Under the pieces are notes generated by a model that searched no databases, was not told the DNA's origin, and saw only the letters and a list, made by a program, of their open reading frames with translations. A stretch of 18,735 nt of DNA. Origin: DASQVO01 sp035640715 (GTDB lineage Bacteria > Actinomycetota > Actinomycetes > Streptosporangiales > Streptosporangiaceae). Within the stretch, counting starts at the first letter, position 1. The number at the start of each line of letters is the position of its first letter. A program made the translations under genes and the position numbers. Where the stretch lies: NCBI GenBank assembly GCA_035640715.1, contig DASQVO010000037.1, forward strand, positions 1 through 18,735, given 5' to 3'. This document shows positions 6,966 to 14,290 of the stretch, in pieces.

Positions 6966-7316
6966 CTAATGCAGCAGGGCGCGCCAGTTCCGCGGTACCC
7001 GGCCGGCCGGGCCGGGTACCGGCTGGTCCAGCGGGTGATGCTCCGGCGGCGCGAGCGCCGGGCCCTCCTCGTACAGCTTTTCGTCCGGGTAGCTCCAGAA
7101 CCATGTCTCGCCCGGCTCGAAGCTGCGGATCACCGGATGCCCGGACGCCGCCGCGTGCGCGCTCGCGTGCTGTGACGGTGAGGAGTCGCAGCAGCCGATG
7201 TGCCCGCACAATGCGCACCGGCGCAGGTGGAACCACCAGCCGCCGCTCGCGTCGCACTCTGCGCAGCCGGTCCCGCTGGGCGGGACGGACGGGTCGATCG
7301 ATGGCGCTGCCGTCAT
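6966..7316 (-). CDS. UBP-type zinc finger protein
   Basis: A 116-residue protein consisting almost wholly of a UBP/BUZ zinc finger, the fold that binds free ubiquitin C-termini in eukaryotes. Zinc-ligand candidates are C18, C21, C34, C37, C42, H50, H54 and H60, in the order GCAECDASGGWWFHLRRC, ALCGHIGCC, QHASAHAAASGHP. It continues as RSFEPGETWFWSYPDEKLYE, the rim of the peptide pocket in the family. The ATG at 7316 overlaps the kinase stop by four bases (ATGA), indicating translational coupling; the longer frame from 7436 lies inside the kinase gene. No ubiquitin-like protein or E1/E2 enzyme is in the window, so the finger probably recognises another C-terminus or acts as an adaptor in the redox two-component pathway. 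That role is inference. Confidence 0.9.
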   Translation of the reverse strand: MTAAPSIDPSVPPSGTGCAECDASGGWWFHLRRCALCGHIGCCDSSPSQHASAHAAASGHPVIRSFEPGETWFWSYPDEKLYEEGPALAPPEHHPLDQPVPGPAGRVPRNWRALLH

Positions 7317-8758
7317 GCTGGCTCCTGCCGTCCGGTTTCCGGGGCGGTCACCGGGAGGTGGATCCGGAAACGCGTGTCGCCGGGGACCGACTCGGCGCTC
7401 AGGTCCCCGTGGTGCTTGTTCACGATGATCCGCCATGAGATGTCGAGCCCGAGCCCGGTGCCCTCGCCGACCGGCTTGGTGGTGAAGAACGGCTCGAAGA
7501 TCCGCTCCTTGATCTCCGGCGGAATGCCCGGGCCGGTGTCACCGAACTCGACGAGCACCTGGTCGCGGTCCAGCGCGGTGCGCACGGTGAGCGTGCCGGT
7601 CCCGCCCATCGCGGAGACCGCGTTGTCGATCAGGTTCGTCCAGACCTGGTTGAGCTCAGCGGCGTACGCCGGGATATGCGGCAGGGTCCGGTCGTAATCC
7701 TTGACGATCTTGATCCCGGGGCCGATCTTGGTGGACAGCATGGTCAGCGTGCTGTCCAGGAGGTCATGCACGTTGATGACCCGGTACGGCGCCCGGTCCA
7801 GCTGGGAGTACTGCTTCGCCGCGCCGACCAGGGACATGATCCGGCTGGTGGAGTCCTGGATCTCGTTTATCAGCAGCTCGGTCTCGACCGTGTAGCTGAG
7901 CCATCGCACCGCGCCTTCCAGGCCGGCCTGGTCTACCATCTCCGCCACCTGGTCGAGCCACGCGGTGTCCAGCCCCGCCTGCACGAAAACCGGCGCCAGC
8001 TCCCAGCTGCCCGAGATGCCATACCCGTCGAGCCAGTCGGCGATGGTGTCCTCGGCATCCGAGGCTTCCATCGGGCCGAGGACCGGCGCCTTCGCGACCT
8101 GTTCCACCGCGCGTTCCTGAAGCTCGATGAGGGCTTCCAGGGTCGGATGATGGTAGGGCTTCTTGGTCAGCAGGCCGAGCTTATGCCGCATCCCGGCGAC
8201 CCGCTCACGCAGCGACTCGGTGGCGCGGACCGCCGCCGCCGCGGGGTTGTTCAGCTCGTGGGTGAGGCCAGCCGACAGCGAGCCCAGCGCGAGCAGCCGT
8301 TCCCGCTGGCCCACGGCCTCCTGGGTCTTCCGGTTACCGAAGAACGCCCCCTCCAGCAGGTGCACCGCGAGCGGGAACCATTCGGTCATCATCTGGGCGA
8401 AACACGCGGCGTCCAGCACGAAGAAACGCGACGGCACGGTGACCCGCACCGAGTTGTTGTAGATCTGCGGGACCCGGTCGCCCATGTAGGCCTGGAACGC
8501 GCCGGCGTAGACGCCGGGGCTGGAGGTCCGGTTCACCTCGATGTCGTCGGCGCCGACCCGGCGTGACATCACCAGGGTGCCCTCGAGCAGGACGTAGAAG
8601 CAGGTGGCCGGCTCCCCCTCGGTGTAGACCGGGCCAGGCGGGATCATCTCGACGCGGCCGTCCCGGCACAGCCACTCGAGCTGGTCGGGAGTGAGCTTCT
8701 CGAACAGGAACAGCGAGCGCAGCTCTTCAGGACTGCACCGCAGGGTTTCACCGGTCAC
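7313..8758 (-). CDS. Soluble sensor histidine kinase with N-terminal cyclic-nucleotide-binding-like domain
   Basis: A 481-residue kinase without membrane segments. Residues about 14-130 form a CNB/CAP-type beta-roll (FEKLTPDQLEWLCRDGRVEM, EGEPATCFYVLLEGTLVMSR). The dimerisation/phosphoacceptor helix follows with GSLSAGLTHELNNPAAAAVR, H168 being the phosphorylated histidine. The ATPase domain has the N box ELNQVWTNLIDNAVSAM (368-384), G1 GDTGPGIP (406-413), F box IFEPFFTTK (420-428) and G2 GEGTGLGLDIS (431-441). An insert of about 120 residues lies between the H168 helix and the second helix. The GTG start overlaps the stop of the upstream fusion gene by four bases, and the zinc-finger gene overlaps its end in the same way. 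Its likely partner is the receiver domain of the upstream protein. The CNB ligand is unknown. Confidence 0.93.
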   Translation of the reverse strand: MTGETLRCSPEELRSLFLFEKLTPDQLEWLCRDGRVEMIPPGPVYTEGEPATCFYVLLEGTLVMSRRVGADDIEVNRTSSPGVYAGAFQAYMGDRVPQIYNNSVRVTVPSRFFVLDAACFAQMMTEWFPLAVHLLEGAFFGNRKTQEAVGQRERLLALGSLSAGLTHELNNPAAAAVRATESLRERVAGMRHKLGLLTKKPYHHPTLEALIELQERAVEQVAKAPVLGPMEASDAEDTIADWLDGYGISGSWELAPVFVQAGLDTAWLDQVAEMVDQAGLEGAVRWLSYTVETELLINEIQDSTSRIMSLVGAAKQYSQLDRAPYRVINVHDLLDSTLTMLSTKIGPGIKIVKDYDRTLPHIPAYAAELNQVWTNLIDNAVSAMGGTGTLTVRTALDRDQVLVEFGDTGPGIPPEIKERIFEPFFTTKPVGEGTGLGLDISWRIIVNKHHGDLSAESVPGDTRFRIHLPVTAPETGRQEPA

Positions 8759-10437
8759 AGTTTCTCCAGGTAGCGGTGCACGAGCATGACGGCCATGGCA
8801 CCCTCGCCGACGGCGGAGGCAACGCGCTTAGCGGACTCGGCGCGCACGTCGCCGGCCACGAACACCCCGGGAACGCTGGTCTCCAGGTGGTAGGGCGCCC
8901 GGTCCAGCGGCCAGCCGGGCGGCCGCTCACCTTCGGTGGTCAGGTCCGGGCCGGCCAGGACGAAGCCCTTGTCGTCCCGCATCACGACGCCGTCCAGCCA
9001 GTCCGTCAGCGGCGCCGCGCCGATGAACACGAACAGCCACTGGGCGTCGACGTCCTCGGTGCCGCCCGTGTTCGCGTCCCGCAGCGTGAGCCCCTCCAGG
9101 TGCCCGTCACCGGTCGCGGCCACGACCTCGGTGCAGGTGCGCACCGAGATCTGCGGCACGTTGCGGACCTGCTCAATGAGGTAGTGCGACATCGACTTGG
9201 TCAGGGAGGGCCCGCGGACCAGGATCGTCACCGACTTGGCTCCACGGGCCAGGTAGACCGCGGCCTGCCCGGCGGAGTTGGCGCCGCCGACGATGTAGAC
9301 GTCATAGCCTTGGCAGCTGGCCGCCTCAGTCAGCGCGGAGCCATAGTAGACGCCGCATCCGGTCAGCTCCTCCAGCCCCGGCGCGGTCAGCTGCCGGTAG
9401 GAGACGCCGGTCGCGAGGATCACGCTGTGGGCACTGAGCGCGGACCCGTCCGAGAACCGGACGGTGCGGGCCGAGCCGTTGACCTCCAGCCCGGTCACCT
9501 CGCGGGTGGTGAGCACCTCCGCGCCGAATTTGGCGGCCTGCCGCCGGGCCCGGTCGGTCAGCTGAGCGCCCGACACCCCGTCCGGGAAGCCCAGGTAGTT
9601 CTCGATCCGCGAGCTCTGGCCGGCCTGCCCACCGGTCGCCATCCGCTCGACCAGCACGGTCCGCAGGCCCTCGGACGCGCCGTACACGGCGGCGCCGAGG
9701 CCGGCCGGACCGCCGCCGATGACGATGAGGTCATAGAAGTCGGCCGACGGGGTGGTGGCCAGGCCCACCCGGCTGGCCAGTTCCGCGTCGGACGGCGCCA
9801 CCAGGACCGCGGCGTCCGGCGTGATCACCACGGGCAGCCGGAGCCCGTCTTCCCCGGCGGCGGTGAGCAGCCGCTCTCCCTCCGGCTCGCCGGCCGCGTA
9901 CCAGCGGTACGGCACCTGGTTGCGGGCGAGGAACTCGCGCACCTCCGAGGACCGGGCCGACCAGCGGTGCCCAACCACCTTGATCTCGGGCACCGGCCGG
10001 TGATCCGACGCCAGCCACGCTTCCAGCAGGGTGTCCACGACCGGGTAGAGCTTCTCCTCCGGCGGATCCCAGGGCTTCAGCAGGTAATGGTCGAGATCGA
10101 CGATGTTGATCGCGTCGATAGCGGCGCCGGTGTCGGCGTAGGCGGTGAGCAGCACCCGCCGCGCGCCCGGGTAAACGTCCATGGCATGTTCGAGGAACTC
10201 GATGCCGTTCATCTGCGGCATCCGGTAGTCGGCCAGGATCACCGCGACCAGCTCACCGCGCAGCTTCATCTCGCGCAGCGCGTCCAGGGCCGACTGGCCG
10301 GACTCCGCGCGGACGATCCGGTACCGGCTGCCGTAGCGGCGCCGCAGGTCACGGGCGACCGCGCGGGACACGTCCGGGTCGTCGTCAACGGTCAGGATCG
10401 CGGTCCGCGTCGTGTCGGCGGGCGCGGTCACCGGCAT
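8755..10437 (-). CDS. Response regulator / thioredoxin-like / thioredoxin reductase fusion (FAD-dependent)
   Basis: A 560-residue three-part protein. Residues 13-140 are a receiver domain: acidic D18-D20, phosphoacceptor D70 in VILADYRMPQMNG, and K121 in LLKPWD. Residues about 150-228 resemble a glutaredoxin/thioredoxin fold with a cis-proline region LPVVITPD (201-208), but the CxxC position reads WSARSS. Residues 234-560 are a thioredoxin-reductase-like module: FAD site IVIGGGPAGLGAA, TGGQAGQSSRIENYLGFP, NAD(P) site YIVGGANSAGQAA and second FAD site GVFVAGD (524-530). The redox CxxC of true thioredoxin reductases (CATC) is replaced by CGVYYGSA near 361, so it cannot reduce thioredoxin in the standard way. 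It probably senses or transmits redox state. ATG at 10437 has GGAG five bases upstream. It is first in the operon with the kinase. Confidence 0.95.
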   Translation of the reverse strand: MPVTAPADTTRTAILTVDDDPDVSRAVARDLRRRYGSRYRIVRAESGQSALDALREMKLRGELVAVILADYRMPQMNGIEFLEHAMDVYPGARRVLLTAYADTGAAIDAINIVDLDHYLLKPWDPPEEKLYPVVDTLLEAWLASDHRPVPEIKVVGHRWSARSSEVREFLARNQVPYRWYAAGEPEGERLLTAAGEDGLRLPVVITPDAAVLVAPSDAELASRVGLATTPSADFYDLIVIGGGPAGLGAAVYGASEGLRTVLVERMATGGQAGQSSRIENYLGFPDGVSGAQLTDRARRQAAKFGAEVLTTREVTGLEVNGSARTVRFSDGSALSAHSVILATGVSYRQLTAPGLEELTGCGVYYGSALTEAASCQGYDVYIVGGANSAGQAAVYLARGAKSVTILVRGPSLTKSMSHYLIEQVRNVPQISVRTCTEVVAATGDGHLEGLTLRDANTGGTEDVDAQWLFVFIGAAPLTDWLDGVVMRDDKGFVLAGPDLTTEGERPPGWPLDRAPYHLETSVPGVFVAGDVRAESAKRVASAVGEGAMAVMLVHRYLEKL

Positions 10438-10478
10438 GGGCGCTCCGTATAGTCGTTGGGTCCGTTACGCTGCCCCGC

Positions 10479-10490
10479 GGGCCGCGGCCC
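10479..10490. repeat. 12-bp perfect palindrome between amine oxidase and fusion gene
   Basis: GGGCCGCGGCCC lies in the 161-bp gap upstream of the redox operon and about 110 bases after the amine oxidase stop. It may be a terminator stem for the amine oxidase or a regulator site for the operon. The gap also holds the GGAG ribosome site of the fusion gene. No convincing -35/-10 pair is seen. Confidence 0.3.
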
Positions 10491-10598
10491 ATCTCAGGGC
10501 ACATCGCCCATCGTAAGTTCCCGCTGCCCGGAATGCCCTTGCGGAGATTCCGCTCGCCGCGTAACGCCGGACGCCGGCCGTCGTACGCGACGGGAGGG

Positions 10599-12521
10599 TC
10601 ACGTGTGGCAGTGGCCGTTCCCGGACGGGGCGAGGTCAATGGCGGGGTTGCGGTCGAAGAAGCCGAACGGCTTCAGCGTGAACCCCACGTATTCGCAGGG
10701 CATCACGGGAAAATCCTCTGGGCGGCAGAAATGGGTCGCGCCGACCGTGTGCCACAACACGATGTCAGTGTCGGTGATCGGCCGGTCGGCGGCCGTCCAG
10801 GCAGGCAGCCCGGCCCCGCCCGGATGCTGGTTGGGGAAATCCCCGGCCGGCCGGCGTTCATCCGGGCGAGCCGGGGTCACCCACAGATGGCGGGTGGCGA
10901 ACGCGGCGCGGGCGGTGATGGCCGCCGTCTCCTGGGCCAGCAGCGGCGCGCTGGGCTGCGGGACGAGCTTGTAGGCGACCGGCTCGCCGCAGGCGTTCAG
11001 TGACCCGTGGTTGACGATCTTCCAGTAGCGGCCGCATTCCGGCGCCGCCATCCGCTGCGCGGCGGATTCGGTTTCCAGCAGGGTGGCCTTCGCGGTGAAC
11101 GCGTTGCCGTACGGGTTGTCCGGGCCCTGCGGGACGGGCACCGCATCGACCTCGTAGACGGAGTTCGCCGGCCCGTCCAGGCACATGTCGAGCCGGAAGC
11201 CGAACATGTGCTGGTGGTGAGGACCGGCCAGTTCCGGGGTGACCGGGTTGGCATACGGCACCCGGGTGCCGGGCTCGACCGCCTGCGTCTGGAGGATGCC
11301 GGTCAGCTTGACCTCGGCCTGGATCGTGCCGTCCAGGTAGAAGTACCAGAAGAAGCCGTATTCGTAGTTGCCGACGGTGGCGATGAAGGACACCACCATC
11401 CGGCGGGACCGGCGCACCTCAGCGGCGTTGTTCGCCAGGTCGGTGTGCTTCCAGAGGATTCCGTAGTCCTCCTCGTGCAGGCAGATGGCCTGTGGCAGGG
11501 CTTGCGCGGTGCCGTCCTCGTCCACGCTGACCGCGTCCAGGTAGACGATCTCGCCGAGGCAATCACAGCCGAGCTTGAGCGAGTTGGCCATCTTGCCCAG
11601 GCCCACGTCCCCGGCGTCGAAGGCGTTCTTCCACCAGTGGCTGGGTGCGGTCGACCCGTAGGGGACGATCATCTCGGACATGCTGGCCCGGTACATGATG
11701 GGCCGGACGCGCTCACCGTCGATGTAGCAGATTTCGTGTAGCACCAGCCCCTCGATGGGGTGCATCGACATGCGCATCTGCCACGGCCCCCAGCGCAGGC
11801 ACCCGTCGTCGACGGTGAACCCGGGGCCGCTGGGCTGGATGATCTCCAGCGGCGCGAGCTCCCGCAGCTCGCCCTGGCTTGCGGCGTCGTAGCGGCCGGA
11901 TTCCTGCGGGACCGGGACCACGTCGCCGTCGATGATCTCGACCACCTCGCCGGTGTCCCGGTCCAGGATGGCCACCAGGTTCTCCACCGGCCGGGCGTAG
12001 GGGTTGCAGCCGGGGCCGTCCAGGACGTAGGCCACGCCCCGCGCGAGACGGCGCCCTGACTTATCGACGTCCAGCCCGAAGTTGCTGGCCGGCCACGGGT
12101 CGATCTGCACCTGCGACATGTCGGTGATGCCGCGGCGCGCCATCGCGGCCCGGAAGCCAGGGTCGGCCTTGATCTGGTCGGCGTTGGCCACCCACTCCTC
12201 GAGCATGATCGGCGGCTGGGCGCCCGGCACTGGGACCCGGCTGGCCACCGACTGGGTATCCAGCGAGACCGTCACCTGCCACGTCGTCCGGGCCGGCCGC
12301 TCGTACAGGACGCAGAGCGCCTGCCGGGGCACGGCCTGGCCGTCCCAGCCGAGCACGGCCTCCTTCGGTGGCTCCTCCAGCGCGCAGTAGACGACGCGGG
12401 TGCCGGGACCGAACCCCGAGGCGAGGGCGATCCGGCAGGCGTCAGCGGCCTCGCTCACGGTGAGCGGGGCCAGCGGATGGCGGACCGGGGTGGTCACGGG
12501 ACCGGTGATTGTCTGCGTCAT
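10599..12521 (-). CDS. Copper amine oxidase (primary-amine oxidase)
   Basis: A 640-residue quinoprotein that oxidises primary amines to aldehydes, releasing ammonia and hydrogen peroxide. The catalytic domain is complete: general base D302 in WKNAFDAGD, topaquinone precursor Y386 in VGNYEYGFFWYFYLDGTI, and copper ligands H436 and H438 (GPHHQHMFG) and H597 (HTVGATHFCR). NANSLKLGCDCLGEIVYLDA-type sequence (311-330) and DLWVT-like RHLWVTPARPDERRPAGDF also fit the family. The N2/N3 domains occupy about 20-220. No signal peptide is seen, so the enzyme is probably cytosolic, as in Arthrobacter AGAO. The ATG at 12521 has GGAGA seven bases upstream; the frame extends to 12587 without homology. It may supply peroxide that relates to the downstream redox operon, but that link is speculative. 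Confidence 0.96.
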   Translation of the reverse strand: MTQTITGPVTTPVRHPLAPLTVSEAADACRIALASGFGPGTRVVYCALEEPPKEAVLGWDGQAVPRQALCVLYERPARTTWQVTVSLDTQSVASRVPVPGAQPPIMLEEWVANADQIKADPGFRAAMARRGITDMSQVQIDPWPASNFGLDVDKSGRRLARGVAYVLDGPGCNPYARPVENLVAILDRDTGEVVEIIDGDVVPVPQESGRYDAASQGELRELAPLEIIQPSGPGFTVDDGCLRWGPWQMRMSMHPIEGLVLHEICYIDGERVRPIMYRASMSEMIVPYGSTAPSHWWKNAFDAGDVGLGKMANSLKLGCDCLGEIVYLDAVSVDEDGTAQALPQAICLHEEDYGILWKHTDLANNAAEVRRSRRMVVSFIATVGNYEYGFFWYFYLDGTIQAEVKLTGILQTQAVEPGTRVPYANPVTPELAGPHHQHMFGFRLDMCLDGPANSVYEVDAVPVPQGPDNPYGNAFTAKATLLETESAAQRMAAPECGRYWKIVNHGSLNACGEPVAYKLVPQPSAPLLAQETAAITARAAFATRHLWVTPARPDERRPAGDFPNQHPGGAGLPAWTAADRPITDTDIVLWHTVGATHFCRPEDFPVMPCEYVGFTLKPFGFFDRNPAIDLAPSGNGHCHT

Positions 12522-12602
12522 CTGCTGTCTCCGTCCAGGCACACGTGCAATGAGGACACACGCGTAACGTTGCGCCTCGATCAGCACAAAGCGACAGGCC
12601 TG

Positions 12603-12740
12603 TTAACTGCGCCGCTGCGGCGACGGGGAGAGCCGCTCCAGGTAATCCTGGTAACAGGTTACAGTCCCGTCTTCATCGAACTCGATGTCGGCCTGGTAGG
12701 TCCCGGACCGGTAGCGCGGCCTAGGCGGCCGGGGGCTCAT
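12603..12740 (-). CDS. 45-codon ORF, possible C-terminal remnant (glycolipid-binding/DUF1089-like ending)
   Basis: The ORF starts at an ATG inside the end of the upstream membrane-protein gene (20-base overlap) and reads MSPRPPRPRYRSGTYQADIE, then FDEDGTVTCYQDYLERLSPS and a short basic tail. The part from YRSGTYQADIEFDEDG onwards looks like real protein: low arginine, alternating hydrophobic strand, acidic turn. The pattern of a strand, a DEDG turn and Y-x2-Y resembles the ends of putative glycolipid-binding proteins, but that match is weak and from memory. It may be a coupled small gene or a C-terminal fragment left by a deletion joined to the upstream gene. No Shine-Dalgarno is visible. Confidence 0.45.
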   Translation of the reverse strand: MSPRPPRPRYRSGTYQADIEFDEDGTVTCYQDYLERLSPSPQRRS

Positions 12741-13284
12741 CAGGATGGCGCGGCGGCGTGGCCAGGCGCCGGTTTTCCAGCCGCTGGCTGAGGAGGTCGA
12801 GCGGCCCGCCGCCGCGCAGCCCGAGCAGTTCCCAGGAGCGGGTGATGCCCACGCCGAACATGGCGTACACGAAGGTGGCTGCCATATCCGGCAACCCCCC
12901 GGGGCTGACGAGCAGCCCGGTCAGGACCTGGGCGGCGTAGAGGACGATGATGAAGCTCAGCAGGTACGGCCATCGGCGGCTGAGCTGCTGCCTGCCGCGG
13001 GCCCGCCACAGCCGGTTCGCGAGGCCGCAACTACTGGTCAGCCCGAGCCCGCCGAGGATCACCGCGCCGTAGCGCAGGCCGCCGCCGGGCTGAAGGCCGA
13101 TCAGCGACACGAACAGGGCGTCCACAAGCGCGGTGAAGGCAGTCGCCGCAATCGCCTGGTGTTCGATCGACGCGGTGTCACCGCGAAGGCGTTCCGGCGA
13201 GACCGACAGGGCAACGAAGAGGAGGCCGACCAGCGCACCCGCCACGGTCGCGGCACCAGCGAAAAAGTCCGTATACGAAGTCAC
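12721..13284 (-). CDS. Hypothetical membrane protein with four transmembrane helices
   Basis: About 187 residues with the opening SYTDFFAGAATVAGALVGLL, a motif I associate with a widespread uncharacterised actinobacterial membrane family. Four hydrophobic segments lie roughly at 9-29, 48-68, 74-92 and 107-128, and a weaker one at about 135-150; then a polar, proline-rich tail (RRLATPPRHPDEPPAA). No enzymatic motif is seen. The GTG at 13284 is chosen because it places the conserved start at the N-terminus; a TTG at 13293 is the alternative, and neither has a clear ribosome site. On the minus strand TAGCGT at 13317-13322 could be a -10. Function is unknown. Confidence 0.7.
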   Translation of the reverse strand: MTSYTDFFAGAATVAGALVGLLFVALSVSPERLRGDTASIEHQAIAATAFTALVDALFVSLIGLQPGGGLRYGAVILGGLGLTSSCGLANRLWRARGRQQLSRRWPYLLSFIIVLYAAQVLTGLLVSPGGLPDMAATFVYAMFGVGITRSWELLGLRGGGPLDLLSQRLENRRLATPPRHPDEPPAA

Positions 13285-13364
13285 AGCAGCCAAGACTGCC
13301 GTGACGGGGTACCATCACGCTACCCGGGCTGGCCGGTGCGGGGAGTCCGGCCCGTGCCGGCCCT

Positions 13365-13565
13365 TTACGGCTCTTTTTTGAAGGCGTCGCGAATGTTCTT
13401 CCCGGCGTCCTTGACCTGCTCGCCGACCTGCTTCGCGGCGCCCGACACCCGGTCGCCCTTACCCTCGGCCTCCAGGTAGGGGTCGCCGGCAACGCGCCCG
13501 GTCTCCTCCTTGGCGCGCCCCTTGCCCATCTGGAGCTTGTTCTTGAGTTTGTCCATTACGCTCAT
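13365..13565 (-). CDS. CsbD-like general stress protein
   Basis: A 66-residue hydrophilic, highly charged protein with the CsbD pattern: MDKLKNKLQMGKGRAKEETG, then AEGKGDRVSGAAKQVGEQVK. The family is small, largely disordered or helical, and often induced by general stress sigma factors; its biochemical role is unknown. The ATG at 13565 is used; a second ATG three codons later is possible. The stop is followed by a GC-rich stretch with no clear U-tract. A candidate ECF-type promoter lies upstream. The membrane-protein gene starts about 80 bp downstream on the same strand. Confidence 0.85.
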   Translation of the reverse strand: MSVMDKLKNKLQMGKGRAKEETGRVAGDPYLEAEGKGDRVSGAAKQVGEQVKDAGKNIRDAFKKEP

Positions 13566-14026
13566 AGTCTGCTACTGCCCTGAATTTCCGCAGCCATGCG
13601 AAGATCGCCGTAGATCCTGTAACGTGGGCACCCCAGAGGTATTCCATAGAGCGACGATCCAGTTACGCTCTGTGAAGAATCGGAGGCCTGCCTCGGCGGT
13701 GAATATGGCGCTTCACCTGGAAAGATCTGACGGGCCGCATAGGCCGGGGAACCTCAGATTAAATGCCACAAGTAAGTATCGAAAGGCCGGAGAAAATTTG
13801 ACCCGAATTTTGATGCAGCCAGGCCGCATATGAAATTTCCCGGCGAAAACTGACCGGCGTTGTCCAGGTAATTTCCCCTATATCCAGCCCCGGCGATCGC
13901 GACGTCCTGGCCGGCGGCCGCAGAGCCGGTCGTGGTCGTCTGACATGACCGCAGCGGCTGCGGGTACGTCATTCCCCCGTCAGCCTGATAGAGCCGGGAA
14001 CGTTAACCGAGGAGGGAGACGCGAGG
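13566..14026. other. 461-bp AT-richer intergenic region with short inverted repeats
   Basis: No convincing gene is present between the divergent CsbD and small-protein genes. The middle (about 13755-13880) is clearly AT-richer than its surroundings. It holds AAAATT (13793-13798) paired with AATTTT (13806-13811), the palindrome GAAATTTC (13832-13839), three copies of AATTTCC (13583, 13834, 13870) and a stem CCGCAG/CTGCGG with a 3-base loop (13949-13963). These could be regulator sites or a small RNA; nothing identifies which. Both flanking promoters should lie here. Confidence 0.5.
13620..13645 (-). promoter_or_regulatory. Candidate ECF-sigma-type promoter for the CsbD gene
   Basis: On the minus strand GGAAT (13645-13641) and CGTTA (13624-13620) are separated by 16 bases. 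This resembles the GGAAC-N16-CGTT pattern of ECF sigma promoters. It ends about 55 bases before the CsbD ATG. Short motif, so a chance match is possible. Confidence 0.3.
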
Positions 14027-14248
14027 ATGATCACCCCAGAGACCGAAGGCCGCAGGCCATTGCTGGAGGAAGCCACGCGCGAACTTGAGGCAGCGATACA
14101 TGACGCCCAGGTCGCCTTCGACTGCATTGCCCTCGATGAACTCGACCGGGCCCACACCAATGCGGTGACCGCCCGGACAGCTGCCGACGCGGCGGTCACC
14201 GCTCTGCAGGCGGTGCTTGCGATAACCAGCGAGGCCCCGTGGCGCTGA
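14027..14248 (+). CDS. Small helical protein of unknown function
   Basis: A 73-residue, alanine-rich, acidic protein predicted almost wholly helical: LLEEATRELEAAIHDAQVAF and ELDRAHTNAVTARTAADAAV, probably a two-helix hairpin. There are no cysteine pairs, signal peptide or membrane segments. The start is well supported by GGAGGGAG (14011-14018), eight bases before the ATG. The arginase-fold gene starts 42 bases after its stop on the same strand, so the two are likely cotranscribed. I do not recognise a family. Confidence 0.6.
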   Translation: MITPETEGRRPLLEEATRELEAAIHDAQVAFDCIALDELDRAHTNAVTARTAADAAVTALQAVLAITSEAPWR

Positions 14249-14290
14249 CGGCCCTTGAGCGGCCCCCCCTGCACGGCCCCGGAGATTCCG

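Noticed and set aside
6966..7316. A bacterial ubiquitin-like conjugation system around the UBP zinc finger
   Set aside because: No ubiquitin-like protein, E1/E2-like enzyme, JAB peptidase or proteasome gene is seen in the window.
8776..10452. 558-codon plus-strand frame opposite the response regulator/thioredoxin reductase gene
   Set aside because: Its translation is rich in Arg/Gly/His with no domain; the minus-strand frame has clear receiver, FAD and NAD motifs. It is a high-GC antisense shadow.
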